Notes under the pieces: model-generated | What the model was told of the DNA's origin: nothing | What the model saw: the letters and a program-made list of their open reading frames with translations, nothing else | Database searches by the model: none | Source: Streptomyces sp. NBC_01463 | GTDB taxonomy: Bacteria > Actinomycetota > Actinomycetes > Streptomycetales > Streptomycetaceae | Direction: 5' to 3' | DNA: 64,000 bases | Assembly: GCA_036227345.1 (NCBI GenBank) | Contig: CP109468.1 | Span: forward strand, 186,001 to 250,000 | In this document: positions 52,023 to 60,964 of the stretch, one piece after another | Numbering within the stretch: position 1 is the first letter of the stretch | How the letters are laid out: the number at the start of each line of letters is the position of its first letter | Position numbers and translations under genes: made by a program

Positions 52023-53015
52023 TCAGTCGTCCGCGGCCACGCAGCGGAAGCCGATGTTGCCGGCGCTGCTGTCCGGGGTGTTGGAGCTCCGGGCACCGAC
52101 CCGGTACCGGAAGCAGTAGCTCTCGTGGCAGAGGTAGGAGCCGCCGCGCATGGCCTTCCTGCCGGTGGTGCTCGGTGGGCCCGTCGGGTTCGAACGGGGG
52201 CCGGTCACATGCCAGGTGGGGTGGAACCAGTCGGCGCACCACTCCCACACGTTTCCGCAGGTGTTGTGGATGCCGTAGCCGTTGGGGGTGAACGCGTCGG
52301 CGGGGGCGGTGCCCACGTATCCGTCGGCCCCTGTGTTGTGGGTGGGGAACTCGCCCTGCCACACGTTCATCCGGTGCACGCCCGCCGGCTCCCGCTCGTC
52401 GCCCCAGGGGTAGCGGGCCTGTACGAGACCGCCACGGGCCGCGTACTCCCACTCGGCCTCGGTCGGCAGTCGCTTGCCCGCCCACTTCGCGTAGGCGCGG
52501 GCATCGCGCCAGGTGACGTGCACCACCGGATGGTTCATCCGGTCGGCGATGTCCGATCCGGGACCTTCCGGGCTGCGCCAGTGGGCGCCCCGGACATCTC
52601 GCCACCAGGGTGTCGCCGCCACCGCCGGGGCGGACCGGAGCCTCGCGTCGAGCAGGCCGTCGAAGACGAACGAGGAGCCCAGCCGCTCGGCCACGGTCAC
52701 CCATCCCGTGTCGCCGGTGAACGCGGCGAAGGCCGCGTTCGTCACCGTGGTGACGTCGATCCGGAAGGGGTCGAGCCGGATCTCCCGGACGGGGCCCTCG
52801 CCGTCGGCGGGGTACCCGTCGCCCGCTTCGGTTCCCATCAGGAAGGTGCCGCCGGCCAGGCGCACCATCGCGGTGCGGTCCGGGGACCCCGTGTCCTGCG
52901 GTGCGGGTGTTTCCTCTCCTGTGCCGGGCTCCGGGAGCTGCCCGGGGCCGCGGGTCGCGGCACAGCACGGCATCGGGTCCGGCGTCGGGCCAGGGCTCGG
53001 GTTCGGGGCGTTCAT
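52023..53015 (-). CDS. Formylglycine-generating enzyme (sulfatase-modifying factor)
   Basis: A 330-residue FGE-sulfatase-domain protein. RLAGGTFLMGTEAGDGYPAD starts the domain and RLPTEAEWEYAARGGLVQAR, YPWGDE and NTCGNVWEWCADWFHP are diagnostic. The active-site region YLCHESYCFRYRVGARSSNT carries the two redox/copper-binding cysteines (C296 and C301) of true aerobic FGEs, and the end NIGFRC matches. FGE oxidises the cysteine of the C-x-P-x-R motif in type I sulfatases to formylglycine, using O2. ATG 53015 begins after a 38-nt gap from the oxidoreductase gene, so it is probably the last gene of the sulfatase operon. Its target is almost certainly the sulfatase at 57104-58558. Confidence 0.94.
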   Translation of the reverse strand: MNAPNPSPGPTPDPMPCCAATRGPGQLPEPGTGEETPAPQDTGSPDRTAMVRLAGGTFLMGTEAGDGYPADGEGPVREIRLDPFRIDVTTVTNAAFAAFTGDTGWVTVAERLGSSFVFDGLLDARLRSAPAVAATPWWRDVRGAHWRSPEGPGSDIADRMNHPVVHVTWRDARAYAKWAGKRLPTEAEWEYAARGGLVQARYPWGDEREPAGVHRMNVWQGEFPTHNTGADGYVGTAPADAFTPNGYGIHNTCGNVWEWCADWFHPTWHVTGPRSNPTGPPSTTGRKAMRGGSYLCHESYCFRYRVGARSSNTPDSSAGNIGFRCVAADD

Positions 53016-53053
53016 GTGCGGTGGCACCTTGTTTCGTGCGGCGGGCCCATGGG

Positions 53054-53962
53054 TCAGGGGCGTCGGACGGCCACCGGTGCGTCGGCCTCGCGGCTTCGGC
53101 GGGCGGCCTCGATGATCGCGACGATATCGAACACTTCGGCTTCGGGAACGTTGGGTGTGCCGGTCCGGCACGCGCTGACCAGTGAGGTGAGCAGACCGGT
53201 GAGCATGGGAGGTCCGGCCTCGATGGTGAGGTCCCGCTCCTCCCGGCCGTCGCCGATGCGGGCGTGGGTGAAGGGCGACCATTCCGCGTCGCCACCGAGT
53301 GTGGCGACACGGCCGTCCGGCCACGTCAGTGTGGTCCGACGACCGCGGCGGGCGTCCACGCTCGCACAGCCGGGCCCGAGTGCGGCCACCGCGAGGTCCA
53401 CCAGATGCACCCCGTACCAGTCCAGGACGGGATGGCCGGGCTGGGTCGGCAGCGGGCCCGTGAGGTCGATGCGACGGGGCTCGAACGAGGCGAGCGCGCT
53501 GCGGAACGCGGGAGTGAACCGCTTCGGTGATCCGGCCAGCGGCAGACATCCGTGCCGGTGCGCCGCGGCCAGCATGGACCGTGCGTCTGCGGTCGACAGC
53601 GCGAAGCGGGTGTCGACGTAGACGGGCTTGCCGAAGCGCGCGACCCGGGTGAAGTGGTCGGGGTGGGTGCGCGCGTCGGCGGCCACGACGAGCAGGGCGT
53701 CGCAGGCTTCGGCGACCTCCTCCGGGGTCACCCGGAGTTCGACGCCGAGACCGGCCACCTCGTCGGCGAAGCCTTCGATCCGGTCACGGCTGAGCGGGAA
53801 GTCCGCAGCCGCCCGGCCCTTCCACGCGCTGACGACCGTACCGCCCGCCACCTCGCCGCTGATGCCGTCTCCGAACAGCCGGGTGAAGGAAGGGGCGTGG
53901 GGTGAGTCCAGTCCGATGAGGCCGAACCGCACCGGCGCCGCCGGTCCCTTGACGTCCGTCAT
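53054..53962 (-). CDS. Gfo/Idh/MocA-family oxidoreductase
   Basis: A 302-residue oxidoreductase. The N-terminal Rossmann part begins VRFGLIGLDSPHAPSFTRLF, where the usual G-x-G-x-x-G is degenerate. EEVAEACDALLVVAADARTH and HFTRVARFGKPVYVDTRFAL cover the E-K-P/x-K-P region, with the family's lysine visible in G-K-P. The C-terminal domain contains DWYGVHLVDLAVAALGPGC. Relatives oxidise or epimerise sugars and inositols with NAD(P). It overlaps the upstream permease gene by 4 nt (ATGA), inside the sulfatase operon, so it probably works on the product of desulfation. The atypical N-terminus leaves cofactor use uncertain. Confidence 0.85.
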   Translation of the reverse strand: MTDVKGPAAPVRFGLIGLDSPHAPSFTRLFGDGISGEVAGGTVVSAWKGRAAADFPLSRDRIEGFADEVAGLGVELRVTPEEVAEACDALLVVAADARTHPDHFTRVARFGKPVYVDTRFALSTADARSMLAAAHRHGCLPLAGSPKRFTPAFRSALASFEPRRIDLTGPLPTQPGHPVLDWYGVHLVDLAVAALGPGCASVDARRGRRTTLTWPDGRVATLGGDAEWSPFTHARIGDGREERDLTIEAGPPMLTGLLTSLVSACRTGTPNVPEAEVFDIVAIIEAARRSREADAPVAVRRP

Positions 53963-54810
53963 CCCTTGACTCCGCTCGATGTGATGCTGGCGACGATGTG
54001 GCGCTGGAGGACCAGGAAGACGATGAGGCAGGGGATGAAGCTGACCAGGGAGGCGGACATGATGTCCGCCGTGGAGACCGTCTCGGTGTGGAGCGTGGCG
54101 AGCCCCACGGTCAGGGTGCGGGCCGCGTCCGTCTGGCCCACGACGAGGGGCCAGAGCAGGTCGTTCCAGTGCCACAGGAACACGAAGATCGCGAGCGTTG
54201 CCAGCACCGGGCGGATGAGGGGCAGCACGATCGCGACGAAGGTGCGCCACTCCCCCGCGCCGTCGATGCGGGCGGCGTCGAAGATCTCGTCCGGGAGGTC
54301 GCGGACGAACTGCCGGATGAGGAAGACGGCCTGGGCGTTGGCGAGTGTGGGCATGATCAGTCCCCACAGGGTGTTCACCCCGTCCATGCGGGCGACCAGG
54401 ATGAACGTGGGGATGAGGGTCGCCTGCATCGGCACCATGAGCGTGGCGACGATGGCCCAGAGCAGGATGTTGCGGCCGGGGAAGCGTTTGCGTACGAGGG
54501 CGTAGGCGGCCATGGACGCGGTGAGGAGGATGACCACCACCGAGACGGCCGAGTACACGAGCGAGTTGAGCAGCCAGACGGGGAACTCGCCGATGTCGAA
54601 GATGCGCGTGATGTTGTCGAGGGTGAGGGAGTGCGGGATCGCGTGCGGCAGGGTGGGGGCGTCCTTCGGCGAGAGCGCGAGGACGACCACGGCGATCAGC
54701 GGTGCGACGGTGAACAGCGAGATGACGGCGAGGGCCAGTCCCGGGCCGGTCCGGCGCAGCCGCTCGGCGGCTCGTCGGTGCTGGGCGACGGGCGGGTGCG
54801 AAGTGGTCAC
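53959..54810 (-). CDS. ABC sugar-type permease (MalG/CUT1 family)
   Basis: A 283-residue membrane protein with six helices. The permease-family loop EIFDAARIDGAGEWRTFVAI (E-A-A-x-x-D-G-A) that contacts the ATPase is intact. The first helix is LALAVISLFTVAPLIAVVVL, and the C-terminal helix is ASLVSFIPCLIVFLVLQR. This is the second (MalG-like) subunit of a CUT1 importer. GTG 54810 overlaps the upstream permease stop by 4 nt. No ATPase gene is in the operon, so a shared ATPase such as MsiK, which serves many Streptomyces CUT1 systems, is expected to energise it. Confidence 0.93.
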   Translation of the reverse strand: MTTSHPPVAQHRRAAERLRRTGPGLALAVISLFTVAPLIAVVVLALSPKDAPTLPHAIPHSLTLDNITRIFDIGEFPVWLLNSLVYSAVSVVVILLTASMAAYALVRKRFPGRNILLWAIVATLMVPMQATLIPTFILVARMDGVNTLWGLIMPTLANAQAVFLIRQFVRDLPDEIFDAARIDGAGEWRTFVAIVLPLIRPVLATLAIFVFLWHWNDLLWPLVVGQTDAARTLTVGLATLHTETVSTADIMSASLVSFIPCLIVFLVLQRHIVASITSSGVKG

Positions 54811-55775
54811 TTGGCGTCCTTTCCTTCGACGAACCGCCGCTGGATCAGGGAGAGGATGAGCACGATGACGAAGAGCACCATGCCGACCGCGGACGCGTAG
54901 CCGAAGTCGAGGAACTTGAAGCCCTCGTCGTAGAGGAAGTAGATGAGGCTGTGGCTGGCCCGGTTGGGCCCGCCGCCGGTCATCACGTAGATCGTGTCGA
55001 AGACCTGGAATCCGACGATGGTCTCGATGACGAGCACGAAGAAGAGGACGGGCCTCAGTAGCGGCAGGGTGATGTACCAGAACGCCTGACGGGTGTTCGC
55101 CCCGTCGATGCGTGCCGCCTCGTGCACCTCCGCGGGCTGTGCCTTGAGTCCGGCGAGCAGGACGAGCATCGAGTAGCCGAAGCCCTTCCACACGGCGACG
55201 AGGGCCAGCGATGCCAGGACCAGCAGCTGGTCGCCGGAGAGGAACGGCACCGGGCCGGCGCCGATCTTGTCCAGGGCCGTGTTCAGCGGTCCGTCACTGG
55301 CGAAGATCCACGACCAGACGATGCCCGCCATCACGAAGGAGCTGAGATAGGGCACGAACAGCAGGGCGCGGAACGTGCCGGAGAACCGCACGATCTTGTT
55401 CAGCAGCACGGCACCGGCCAGGGCGACGGCCATGATCAGCGGGACGAAGACGAGGACGTACGTCGCCGTCGCGCCGAGGCTCTGCCAGAAGTGTGGGTCG
55501 GCGAACAGCCGGGTGTAGTTGTCGCCGCCGAGCCAGGTCACGTCGCCGTTGAGGCGGTAGCGCGTCAGGCTCATGGCTCCGGCGCCCGCGATCGGGAAGA
55601 ACTTGAACAGGCCGAAGATGACGAGGGTGGGAAGCACGAACAGGATGCCGGCGACCGCCTCGCGCCGGCGGATCCGGCCGATCGCGGTGTGGCTGTTCGC
55701 GTGGGTGCGCGTCGCGTCGGGGCGTCGGGGTTTCCTGCCGTCCGAGACCGTTCTCGGTGGTGTGTGTACGGACAT
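54807..55775 (-). CDS. ABC sugar-type permease (MalF/CUT1 family)
   Basis: A 322-residue membrane protein. Features are the first helix AGILFVLPTLVIFGLFKFFP, then ATYVLVFVPLIMAVALAGAV and the ATPase-contact loop EVHEAARIDGANTRQAFWYI. The region IYVMTGGGPNRASHSLIYFL is typical of MalF-like (UgpA-type) subunits. ATG 55775 is chosen; an in-frame TTG lies three codons upstream at 55784. It follows the solute-binding protein gene after 81 nt, the largest gap inside the operon, where a hairpin or secondary promoter may lie. It forms the import pore with the next permease. Confidence 0.92.
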   Translation of the reverse strand: MSVHTPPRTVSDGRKPRRPDATRTHANSHTAIGRIRRREAVAGILFVLPTLVIFGLFKFFPIAGAGAMSLTRYRLNGDVTWLGGDNYTRLFADPHFWQSLGATATYVLVFVPLIMAVALAGAVLLNKIVRFSGTFRALLFVPYLSSFVMAGIVWSWIFASDGPLNTALDKIGAGPVPFLSGDQLLVLASLALVAVWKGFGYSMLVLLAGLKAQPAEVHEAARIDGANTRQAFWYITLPLLRPVLFFVLVIETIVGFQVFDTIYVMTGGGPNRASHSLIYFLYDEGFKFLDFGYASAVGMVLFVIVLILSLIQRRFVEGKDAK

Positions 55776-55856
55776 GGCGGCCAATCAGCGCTCAGGGGGT
55801 GGAGAGTGGAGAAGGGACAGGTGGCGGCCCTCGGCGGGGCCGCTCGACGCCGCGGG

Positions 55857-57107
55857 TCAGGAGCGGGCCAGCAGTTCGCGGGCCTCCTTCGCGGCCTTCT
55901 CGAGCGCCTCCCGCGCCGACAGGTCCCCGCCGAGGGCGCCCTGGATGTAGGGGGCGAGGGCGGCCATCACCTGGCGGGCGGCCGGTGAGGGCTCGCCGGG
56001 GCTGGCGTACTGCAACGAGTCGTTCAGGGCCTTGAAGTCCGGCCCGGTGCCGGGTGTCTTCACGTCCTTACGGGTCGGGAAGTTCCCTGCCGCGGCGTTG
56101 AGGGACGCCTGGCGCTCGGGTGAACTCAGGTAGGCGAGCACGTCGTTCGCCGCGTCGCGGTTCCCGTCCTCGGTGATGGACGTCAGCGCGAGGAGACCGG
56201 GGTTGCCGTAGGTGGCGCGCTCCTTGCCCTGGAGGGGAAGGCCGAGAGCCACGTTGTCCTTGCCCAGCGCGGCCCGCATCTGGGTGAGTTCGGGCAGCGA
56301 GGTGACGGCACGCATCGCGACCTTGCCGTCGGCGATGGGCGCGCCCTCGACCGCGGGTCCGTCGGTGGCGGCGTCGGCGGGCAGGCCGCCCTTCTTCTTC
56401 AGGTCGACCAGGAACTGCAGCGCGGACACGCCCGCGTCCGAGTCGAACGCGACGTCCTTGCCGTCATCCGTGAAGACGCTGCCGCCGGCCTGCCAGAGCA
56501 GGGGGTAGAACGAGAGGTTCAGGGTCTGCTCCGGACTGCCCGCGTAGTCCATGACCGCGATGCCCTGCTTGGCGAGCACGGGGGCGGCCGCGAGGACGTC
56601 GTCCCAGGTCTTCGGGAGGCCGAGACCGGCGTCCTCGAAGATCTTCGTGTTGTAGGCGGTCGTGTTGATGTTCTGGAAGAGCGGTACGCCGAAGAGCTTG
56701 CCGTCGATGGTGGCGGCCTTGAGCGTCTCGGGATAGAAGGCCTTCCGGTCGTCCTTCACGGCGTCGTCGACGGGCAGCAGACCTCCCACCGTCTGGTACG
56801 TCGCCGCCTGGTCGGGGGTGATGAGCACGATGTCCGGACCGGAGCCTGCGGCGAGGGCCGCGGATATCTGTGCGTCGCGCTTGTCGAACGTCTGCATCTG
56901 GATGGTGAGGTCGGTGTCCGGGTGGGTCCGCTCGAAGTCCGCCTCGGTCTGCTGCCAGTACTTCTTCCCGGCCGCCTCGTCCTTGATGACCGGATACATC
57001 CACACCGTGACTTCGGGCTTGCCGCCGTTGCCCGGAGCGGAGCAGGCCGTGGACACCACGGCGAGGGAGGCGGCCAGTACTGCGGTACGCAGTGGTCGGA
57101 TGTTCAT
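55857..57107 (-). CDS. ABC solute-binding lipoprotein (CUT1 family)
   Basis: A 416-residue extracellular solute-binding protein. The signal peptide has core TAVLAASLAVVSTAC-S with lipobox S-T-A-C, so it is anchored outside the membrane. The mature part is typical of type 1 sugar-binding proteins: VTVWMYPVIKDEAAGKKYWQ, SGPDIVLITPDQAATYQTVG, GKLFGVPLFQNINTTAYNTK and ERQASLNAAAGNFPTRKDV. It captures the substrate for the two downstream permeases. Its ATG overlaps the sulfatase stop by 4 nt. Ligand not predictable, but the operon suggests a sulfated sugar or inositol. Confidence 0.93.
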   Translation of the reverse strand: MNIRPLRTAVLAASLAVVSTACSAPGNGGKPEVTVWMYPVIKDEAAGKKYWQQTEADFERTHPDTDLTIQMQTFDKRDAQISAALAAGSGPDIVLITPDQAATYQTVGGLLPVDDAVKDDRKAFYPETLKAATIDGKLFGVPLFQNINTTAYNTKIFEDAGLGLPKTWDDVLAAAPVLAKQGIAVMDYAGSPEQTLNLSFYPLLWQAGGSVFTDDGKDVAFDSDAGVSALQFLVDLKKKGGLPADAATDGPAVEGAPIADGKVAMRAVTSLPELTQMRAALGKDNVALGLPLQGKERATYGNPGLLALTSITEDGNRDAANDVLAYLSSPERQASLNAAAGNFPTRKDVKTPGTGPDFKALNDSLQYASPGEPSPAARQVMAALAPYIQGALGGDLSAREALEKAAKEARELLARS

Positions 57108-58558
57108 GCTGATTCTCGCTCTCGTGCTCGGGCGGGTACGGCTCCGCTGTCGGAGCGGTGTGCGTCGGGGGCGGGGCCGTGCGCGGACGGTGCCGCGGGC
57201 AGGGCCACCCCTGCGGCCGTGGTCAGTGCGGTGAGGGCGTCGCGGTGGCGCGCCAGCAGGGGCCGGTCCGTGAGCAGGGGGTCACCGGCTTCCCGCATCC
57301 AGCCGAGGAGCGCGGTGGCCAGTGCGGCGAACACGTCGGCGTACGCGGGCTCGTCGGCCACGTTGCGGGTCTCGTGCGGATCGTCGCCGAGGTCGTACAG
57401 CTCCAGCAGGGGGCTCGACCCGATGGTGGGGCCGTTCAGATCGGCCGGCAGGCTGCGGTGCACCCATGACTGGGTGGGGTCCATGGCACGTGGTGCGTTG
57501 GCGAAGTTCACGACGAGCTTGTGGGTGTCCGAGCGTGCCGAACGTTTCGGGTCGTAGTACGTGTGATGGGTGAGCTGCCCGAAGGTGTGCGCGGCGACTG
57601 CGGCTCCCGTCTCCACGAGCGGCACGAGGCTGGTTCCGGCGACGCGCTCGGGTTCGGGCAGGCCGACGAGTTCGAGGAGGGTCGGCAGGACATCGACGTG
57701 GCTCACCATGGGGGTGATCCGGCGCCCTTCCCAGGCGTCACGGCCGGGTACGCGCATCATGAGCGCGACTTCGAGGCCGGGGTCGTAGAGGGTGCACTTC
57801 GCCCGGGGCAGGGGAAGTCCGTGGTCGGTGGTGAACACCACGACGGTCTCGTCCCGCAGTCCGAGGGTGTCGAGATGCTCCAGGACGCGGCCGACGCCCT
57901 CGTCCATGTGGCGTACGGCGCCCTGGAGTTCGGCGATCTCCTCGCGCGCTCCCTCGTCGTCGCGCAGGTACGCGGGGACGGTGTGCCCGAGCGAGTCGTC
58001 GGGGGTGACGGCATCGCCGAGGAACCCCATCACGCCGGGTCTGTCGTTCCTGGACGGGGTGCGGTGCGGTTCGTGGAAGCCGACCTGGAGGTAGAAGGGT
58101 TCCGCCCGCTCCGCTGCCCGGTCGAGAGCTTCGGTGGTGCGCTCGACGACGACGTCCCGGTCCCCGCCCGTGCGCACCCGGTCGAATCCGAGCCGTGCCG
58201 CCACGACGTCGTCGGGCAGGACCCTGGACTCGTGGTGCACGCCGATGAGTTCGGTCCGGTACCCGGCCGTACTCAGCCGGTGGGCGAGGTGGTCCGCCGG
58301 CTCGGCCAGGTCCCAGCCGAACGGGTCGTGGGTGAGGCCGAGCACGCCGTTCGTCTGGGGATAGGTGCCCGTGAACAGGGAGGCCCTGGCGGGACTGCAG
58401 TGAGGTGACGTGGCGAAGGCCGCCTCGAAGAGCGCCGATTCCGCGGCGAGTGCGTCCAGGTGCGGGGTGACGACCGTGGGCACGGCGTAGGCGCCGAGGA
58501 ACCGGCCGAGGTCGTGACAGTGGAGTACGAGGATGTTGGGTGCCGTGTCGCTGTTCAT
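57104..58558 (-). CDS. Type I sulfatase (formylglycine-dependent)
   Basis: A 484-residue sulfatase. The modification motif is CSPAR at residues 54-58 within ATSPHCSPARASLFTGTYPQ, with the cysteine that FGE converts to formylglycine. VLHCHDLGRFLGAYAVPTVV is the N-terminal metal-binding region, in a H-D variant of the usual D-D. ETVVVFTTDHGLPLPRAKCT carries the second metal-binding D-H and a lysine/arginine for sulfate. There is no signal peptide, so it acts in the cytosol on an imported compound. The fold resembles heparan N-sulfatase-like enzymes, but the substrate is not certain. It lies between the dehydrogenase and binding-protein genes, each overlapping by 4 nt. Confidence 0.92.
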   Translation of the reverse strand: MNSDTAPNILVLHCHDLGRFLGAYAVPTVVTPHLDALAAESALFEAAFATSPHCSPARASLFTGTYPQTNGVLGLTHDPFGWDLAEPADHLAHRLSTAGYRTELIGVHHESRVLPDDVVAARLGFDRVRTGGDRDVVVERTTEALDRAAERAEPFYLQVGFHEPHRTPSRNDRPGVMGFLGDAVTPDDSLGHTVPAYLRDDEGAREEIAELQGAVRHMDEGVGRVLEHLDTLGLRDETVVVFTTDHGLPLPRAKCTLYDPGLEVALMMRVPGRDAWEGRRITPMVSHVDVLPTLLELVGLPEPERVAGTSLVPLVETGAAVAAHTFGQLTHHTYYDPKRSARSDTHKLVVNFANAPRAMDPTQSWVHRSLPADLNGPTIGSSPLLELYDLGDDPHETRNVADEPAYADVFAALATALLGWMREAGDPLLTDRPLLARHRDALTALTTAAGVALPAAPSAHGPAPDAHRSDSGAVPARARERESA

Positions 58559-59607
58559 GCCATGGACTCCATCGCCTGCCGCGTGACCGCGTGTTCGAGG
58601 GGCTCTCCGGCCAGGTGCCGTCGGATCTCGTCCACCACGATCCGTCCGGCCCTCTGCCGGGAGTCGGCGGTGGCGCCGGCGATGTGCGGGGTGAGCAGGA
58701 CGTTGGGCAGGTTCCGCCAGCGGTCGCCCGTCGGCAGGGGTTCTTCGTCGAACACGTCCAGCGCCGCGTCGATCCGGTCCGAGGCCACCGCCACGAACAG
58801 CGCGTCCATGTCGAGGACCGAGGACCGGGCCGTGTTCACGACCAGGCAGCCGTCCTGGAGGGACGCGATCTCGTCGGCGCCGATCAGCCCGGCGGTCTCG
58901 TCGGTCGCGGGGGCGTGGACGGCGAGTACGTCGCACCAGGAGAGCAGCGACGGGAGTGTGGCCGCGCATGCGGCGAGGGGATCACTTTCGGCCAGATACG
59001 GATCGTGGACGCGCACGTCGGCGCCGAGGGCCCGGCAGGCCTCGATGTAGCGGCGGCCGGTGCGGGACGCGCCGACGACGCCGATGCGCGCGCCCCGGAT
59101 CTCGCGTGCCTTGCGGGCCCCGCGGGCCGCCTGCCAGTCCGCTCCCCCGCGCAGTGCGTGGTCGTAGCGGTGGGTGCGCCGCAGCAGGGACAGGGTGAAG
59201 GAGAGCGAGAGTTCCGCGACCGCGGGCGCCATCGCCGCGCCGGCCTGCGACACCGGGACTCCGGCCTGCCAGAAGTCGTCGCTGATCAGCCAGTGGAGCG
59301 AGGACGCGGCGTGCATGACGAACCGCAGATCGGGTGCGAGAGCGAGGCGTTCGGCGTCCAGACGCGGGAAGCCCCAGGCCGTGACGAGCACGTGCACACC
59401 CGTCAGCGCGCTCCGGAACGCCTCCGGATCGTGCAGCGCTCCCGGCTCGGCCTCGGTCACCTCCCCCAGAGCGGCAAGGGCGCTCCGGGTGCCCGGCGGG
59501 AAGAACGCGTCGGCCTCGGCTGCGGGAACACTCAGCAGAATCCGGGGCTTCTCGGAGGAACGGGGGCCGCTGGGCGGCTCGGGGTCAGCACCGACCGTAT
59601 GACTCAT
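58555..59607 (-). CDS. D-isomer 2-hydroxyacid dehydrogenase family protein
   Basis: A 350-residue dehydrogenase. The NAD-binding loop is IGVVGASRTGRRYIEACRAL with a modified G-x-x-x-x-G. The catalytic arginine lies in LVVNTARSSVLDMDALFVAV, the glutamate in DVFDEEPLP and the histidine in NVLLTPHIAGATADSRQRAG, all conserved. Members interconvert 2-oxo and D-2-hydroxy acids, often from sugar-acid breakdown. It is the first gene of the sulfatase operon; ATG 59607 is within about 100 bp of the divergent ROK gene. A TTGACA element at 59639-59644 on the minus strand suggests a very short leader. Confidence 0.9.
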   Translation of the reverse strand: MSHTVGADPEPPSGPRSSEKPRILLSVPAAEADAFFPPGTRSALAALGEVTEAEPGALHDPEAFRSALTGVHVLVTAWGFPRLDAERLALAPDLRFVMHAASSLHWLISDDFWQAGVPVSQAGAAMAPAVAELSLSFTLSLLRRTHRYDHALRGGADWQAARGARKAREIRGARIGVVGASRTGRRYIEACRALGADVRVHDPYLAESDPLAACAATLPSLLSWCDVLAVHAPATDETAGLIGADEIASLQDGCLVVNTARSSVLDMDALFVAVASDRIDAALDVFDEEPLPTGDRWRNLPNVLLTPHIAGATADSRQRAGRIVVDEIRRHLAGEPLEHAVTRQAMESMA

Positions 59608-59714
59608 GTGGCGGAAACTTGCCAGCCTGCGCTACTTTTGTCAATGACCGAATTAAGTACCGCCTGCCAGAATGCAGGCGCCCGATGCCGAGCAGCCCGA
59701 AGGATCCGCCCGAG
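59608..59714. promoter_or_regulatory. Divergent promoter region of ROK gene and sulfatase operon
   Basis: On the minus strand TTGACA (59644-59639) is followed 17 nt later by a weak -10. An inverted repeat with arms GCCTGC (59662-59667) and GCAGGC (59674-59679) and a wider TACTT/AAGTA pair around 59633-59659 are candidate ROK-binding sites. Confidence 0.5.
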
Positions 59715-60884
59715 ATGAAGCCACGCGCAGGGAGCAAAGCCCTGATCCGCGAGATCAACGAAGCCCTGGTGCTCGATGTCGTACGGGCCCAGGGCCCGGT
59801 GGCGCGGGCGGTGATCGCCACCCGTACGGGTCTCAGCGCGGCAACCGTCACGGGGATCGCCGGCAAGCTCCTGCAGTCCGGGCTGCTCTCCGAGACGGAC
59901 GCGGTGCCCAGCACCGGAGGACGGCCCGCCCGGCTGCTGGAGCTGGGCACCGACACCGTGCTCGCGGCGGGCGTACGCCTTTCCGGCACCGAGGCGTTCG
60001 TGACTCTGGTCAACCTGCGTGGGGACTCGGTCGCCTCACACCGGGAGGCCCTCCCCTCGACCCGCCCCGAAGCCGCCGAATCCGCCATCGCCCGCGCCGT
60101 GGCAACCGCTTCGGCCCTGCGCCCGGAGGCCGCCCTGACCGGGGTGGGCGTCGCCGTCTCCGGGGTCGTCGACCAGGCGACGGGGATGGTCCGCCACAGC
60201 GGCTCCCTCGGCTGGGAGAACGTACCGCTCCGGGACCGGCTCACCGAGCTCACGGGCACCCCGGTCGTCCTCGACAGCTACGTCAACTCCTTCGCGTCCG
60301 GACTGCTCCTGTTCGACGGCCGGCTGGCCGGCCGCGACCTGCTGCTCTTCAGTGTGGGTCCGAGCCTCGGCGCGTCGGTGGTGGTCAAGGGGCGTATCCA
60401 CCGCGGCTTCAACGGCTCGGCGGGAGGGTTCGCCCATTCCCGCGTCTGCGCGGACATCGCAGCGCCGCGGCCGTGTCACTGCGGGGCGGCGAACTGCCTG
60501 GAGACCTGGAGCAGCCACTGGGGCATCCGGCAGGAACTGGAACGGCGCGGCGCGGACGCCGAGGACCTCTGCGACGACGGCGGAGCGGTCATGACCGACG
60601 CGGCGGACAAGCTCGGTACCGCCATGGCGAACGCCGCCAAGATGTTCGGCCCCGAACGCGTCGTGATGGCCTTCACCCACGAGATGGACCTGCCCGCGTT
60701 CGCGGCCCGGACGGAGCGGATGTTCCGCCTCCAGTACGCGCACGAGAACACACCCGCCCCCGAGCTGGAACTGGCCGTCGCCGACGAACCGGCACTCGCC
60801 AGGGGTGCCGCGTACAACGTCCTCGCCCGGATGTTCACCGCCGAGGTGTCGGAGTCGGATGTGAGCCGGCCGGCACAGGTGTGA
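59715..60884 (+). CDS. ROK-family transcriptional repressor
   Basis: A 389-residue ROK regulator. The N-terminal winged helix is LIREINEALVLDVVRAQGPV, ARAVIATRTGLSAATVTGIA, GKLLQSGLLSE. The ROK domain shows the zinc-binding motif CHCGAANCLETW (C-x-C-G-x-x-x-C-x-E). The kinase-type ATP loop (D-x-G-G-T) is not present (GVRLSGTEAFVTLVNLRG), so it is a repressor of NagC/XylR type rather than a sugar kinase. ATG 59715 has GAAGGA at good spacing; ATG 59685 is an alternative. Divergent orientation makes the sulfatase operon its likely target, responding to a sugar-like effector. Confidence 0.9.
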   Translation: MKPRAGSKALIREINEALVLDVVRAQGPVARAVIATRTGLSAATVTGIAGKLLQSGLLSETDAVPSTGGRPARLLELGTDTVLAAGVRLSGTEAFVTLVNLRGDSVASHREALPSTRPEAAESAIARAVATASALRPEAALTGVGVAVSGVVDQATGMVRHSGSLGWENVPLRDRLTELTGTPVVLDSYVNSFASGLLLFDGRLAGRDLLLFSVGPSLGASVVVKGRIHRGFNGSAGGFAHSRVCADIAAPRPCHCGAANCLETWSSHWGIRQELERRGADAEDLCDDGGAVMTDAADKLGTAMANAAKMFGPERVVMAFTHEMDLPAFAARTERMFRLQYAHENTPAPELELAVADEPALARGAAYNVLARMFTAEVSESDVSRPAQV

Positions 60885-60915
60885 ACACCCCACCAGGAAT
60901 CAGCCCTTGCCTCAC

Positions 60916-60952
60916 CTATCGACATTCGATAGATTCCCATCGTATCTCGATG
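60916..60952. promoter_or_regulatory. Operator pair for the DUF2975-HTH genes
   Basis: A perfect dyad with arms CTATCGA/TCGATAG and a 3-nt centre lies at 60916-60932, and a related weaker dyad CATCG-N5-CGATG at 60938-60952. Both precede the DUF2975 start and probably bind the small HTH protein encoded downstream. Confidence 0.7.
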
Positions 60953-60964
60953 GAAGGATGGGTC

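Noticed and set aside
52023..60884. The sulfatase operon as part of an antibiotic biosynthetic cluster
   Set aside because: No synthase, carrier-protein, glycosyltransferase or tailoring set is present; the content fits catabolism and import.
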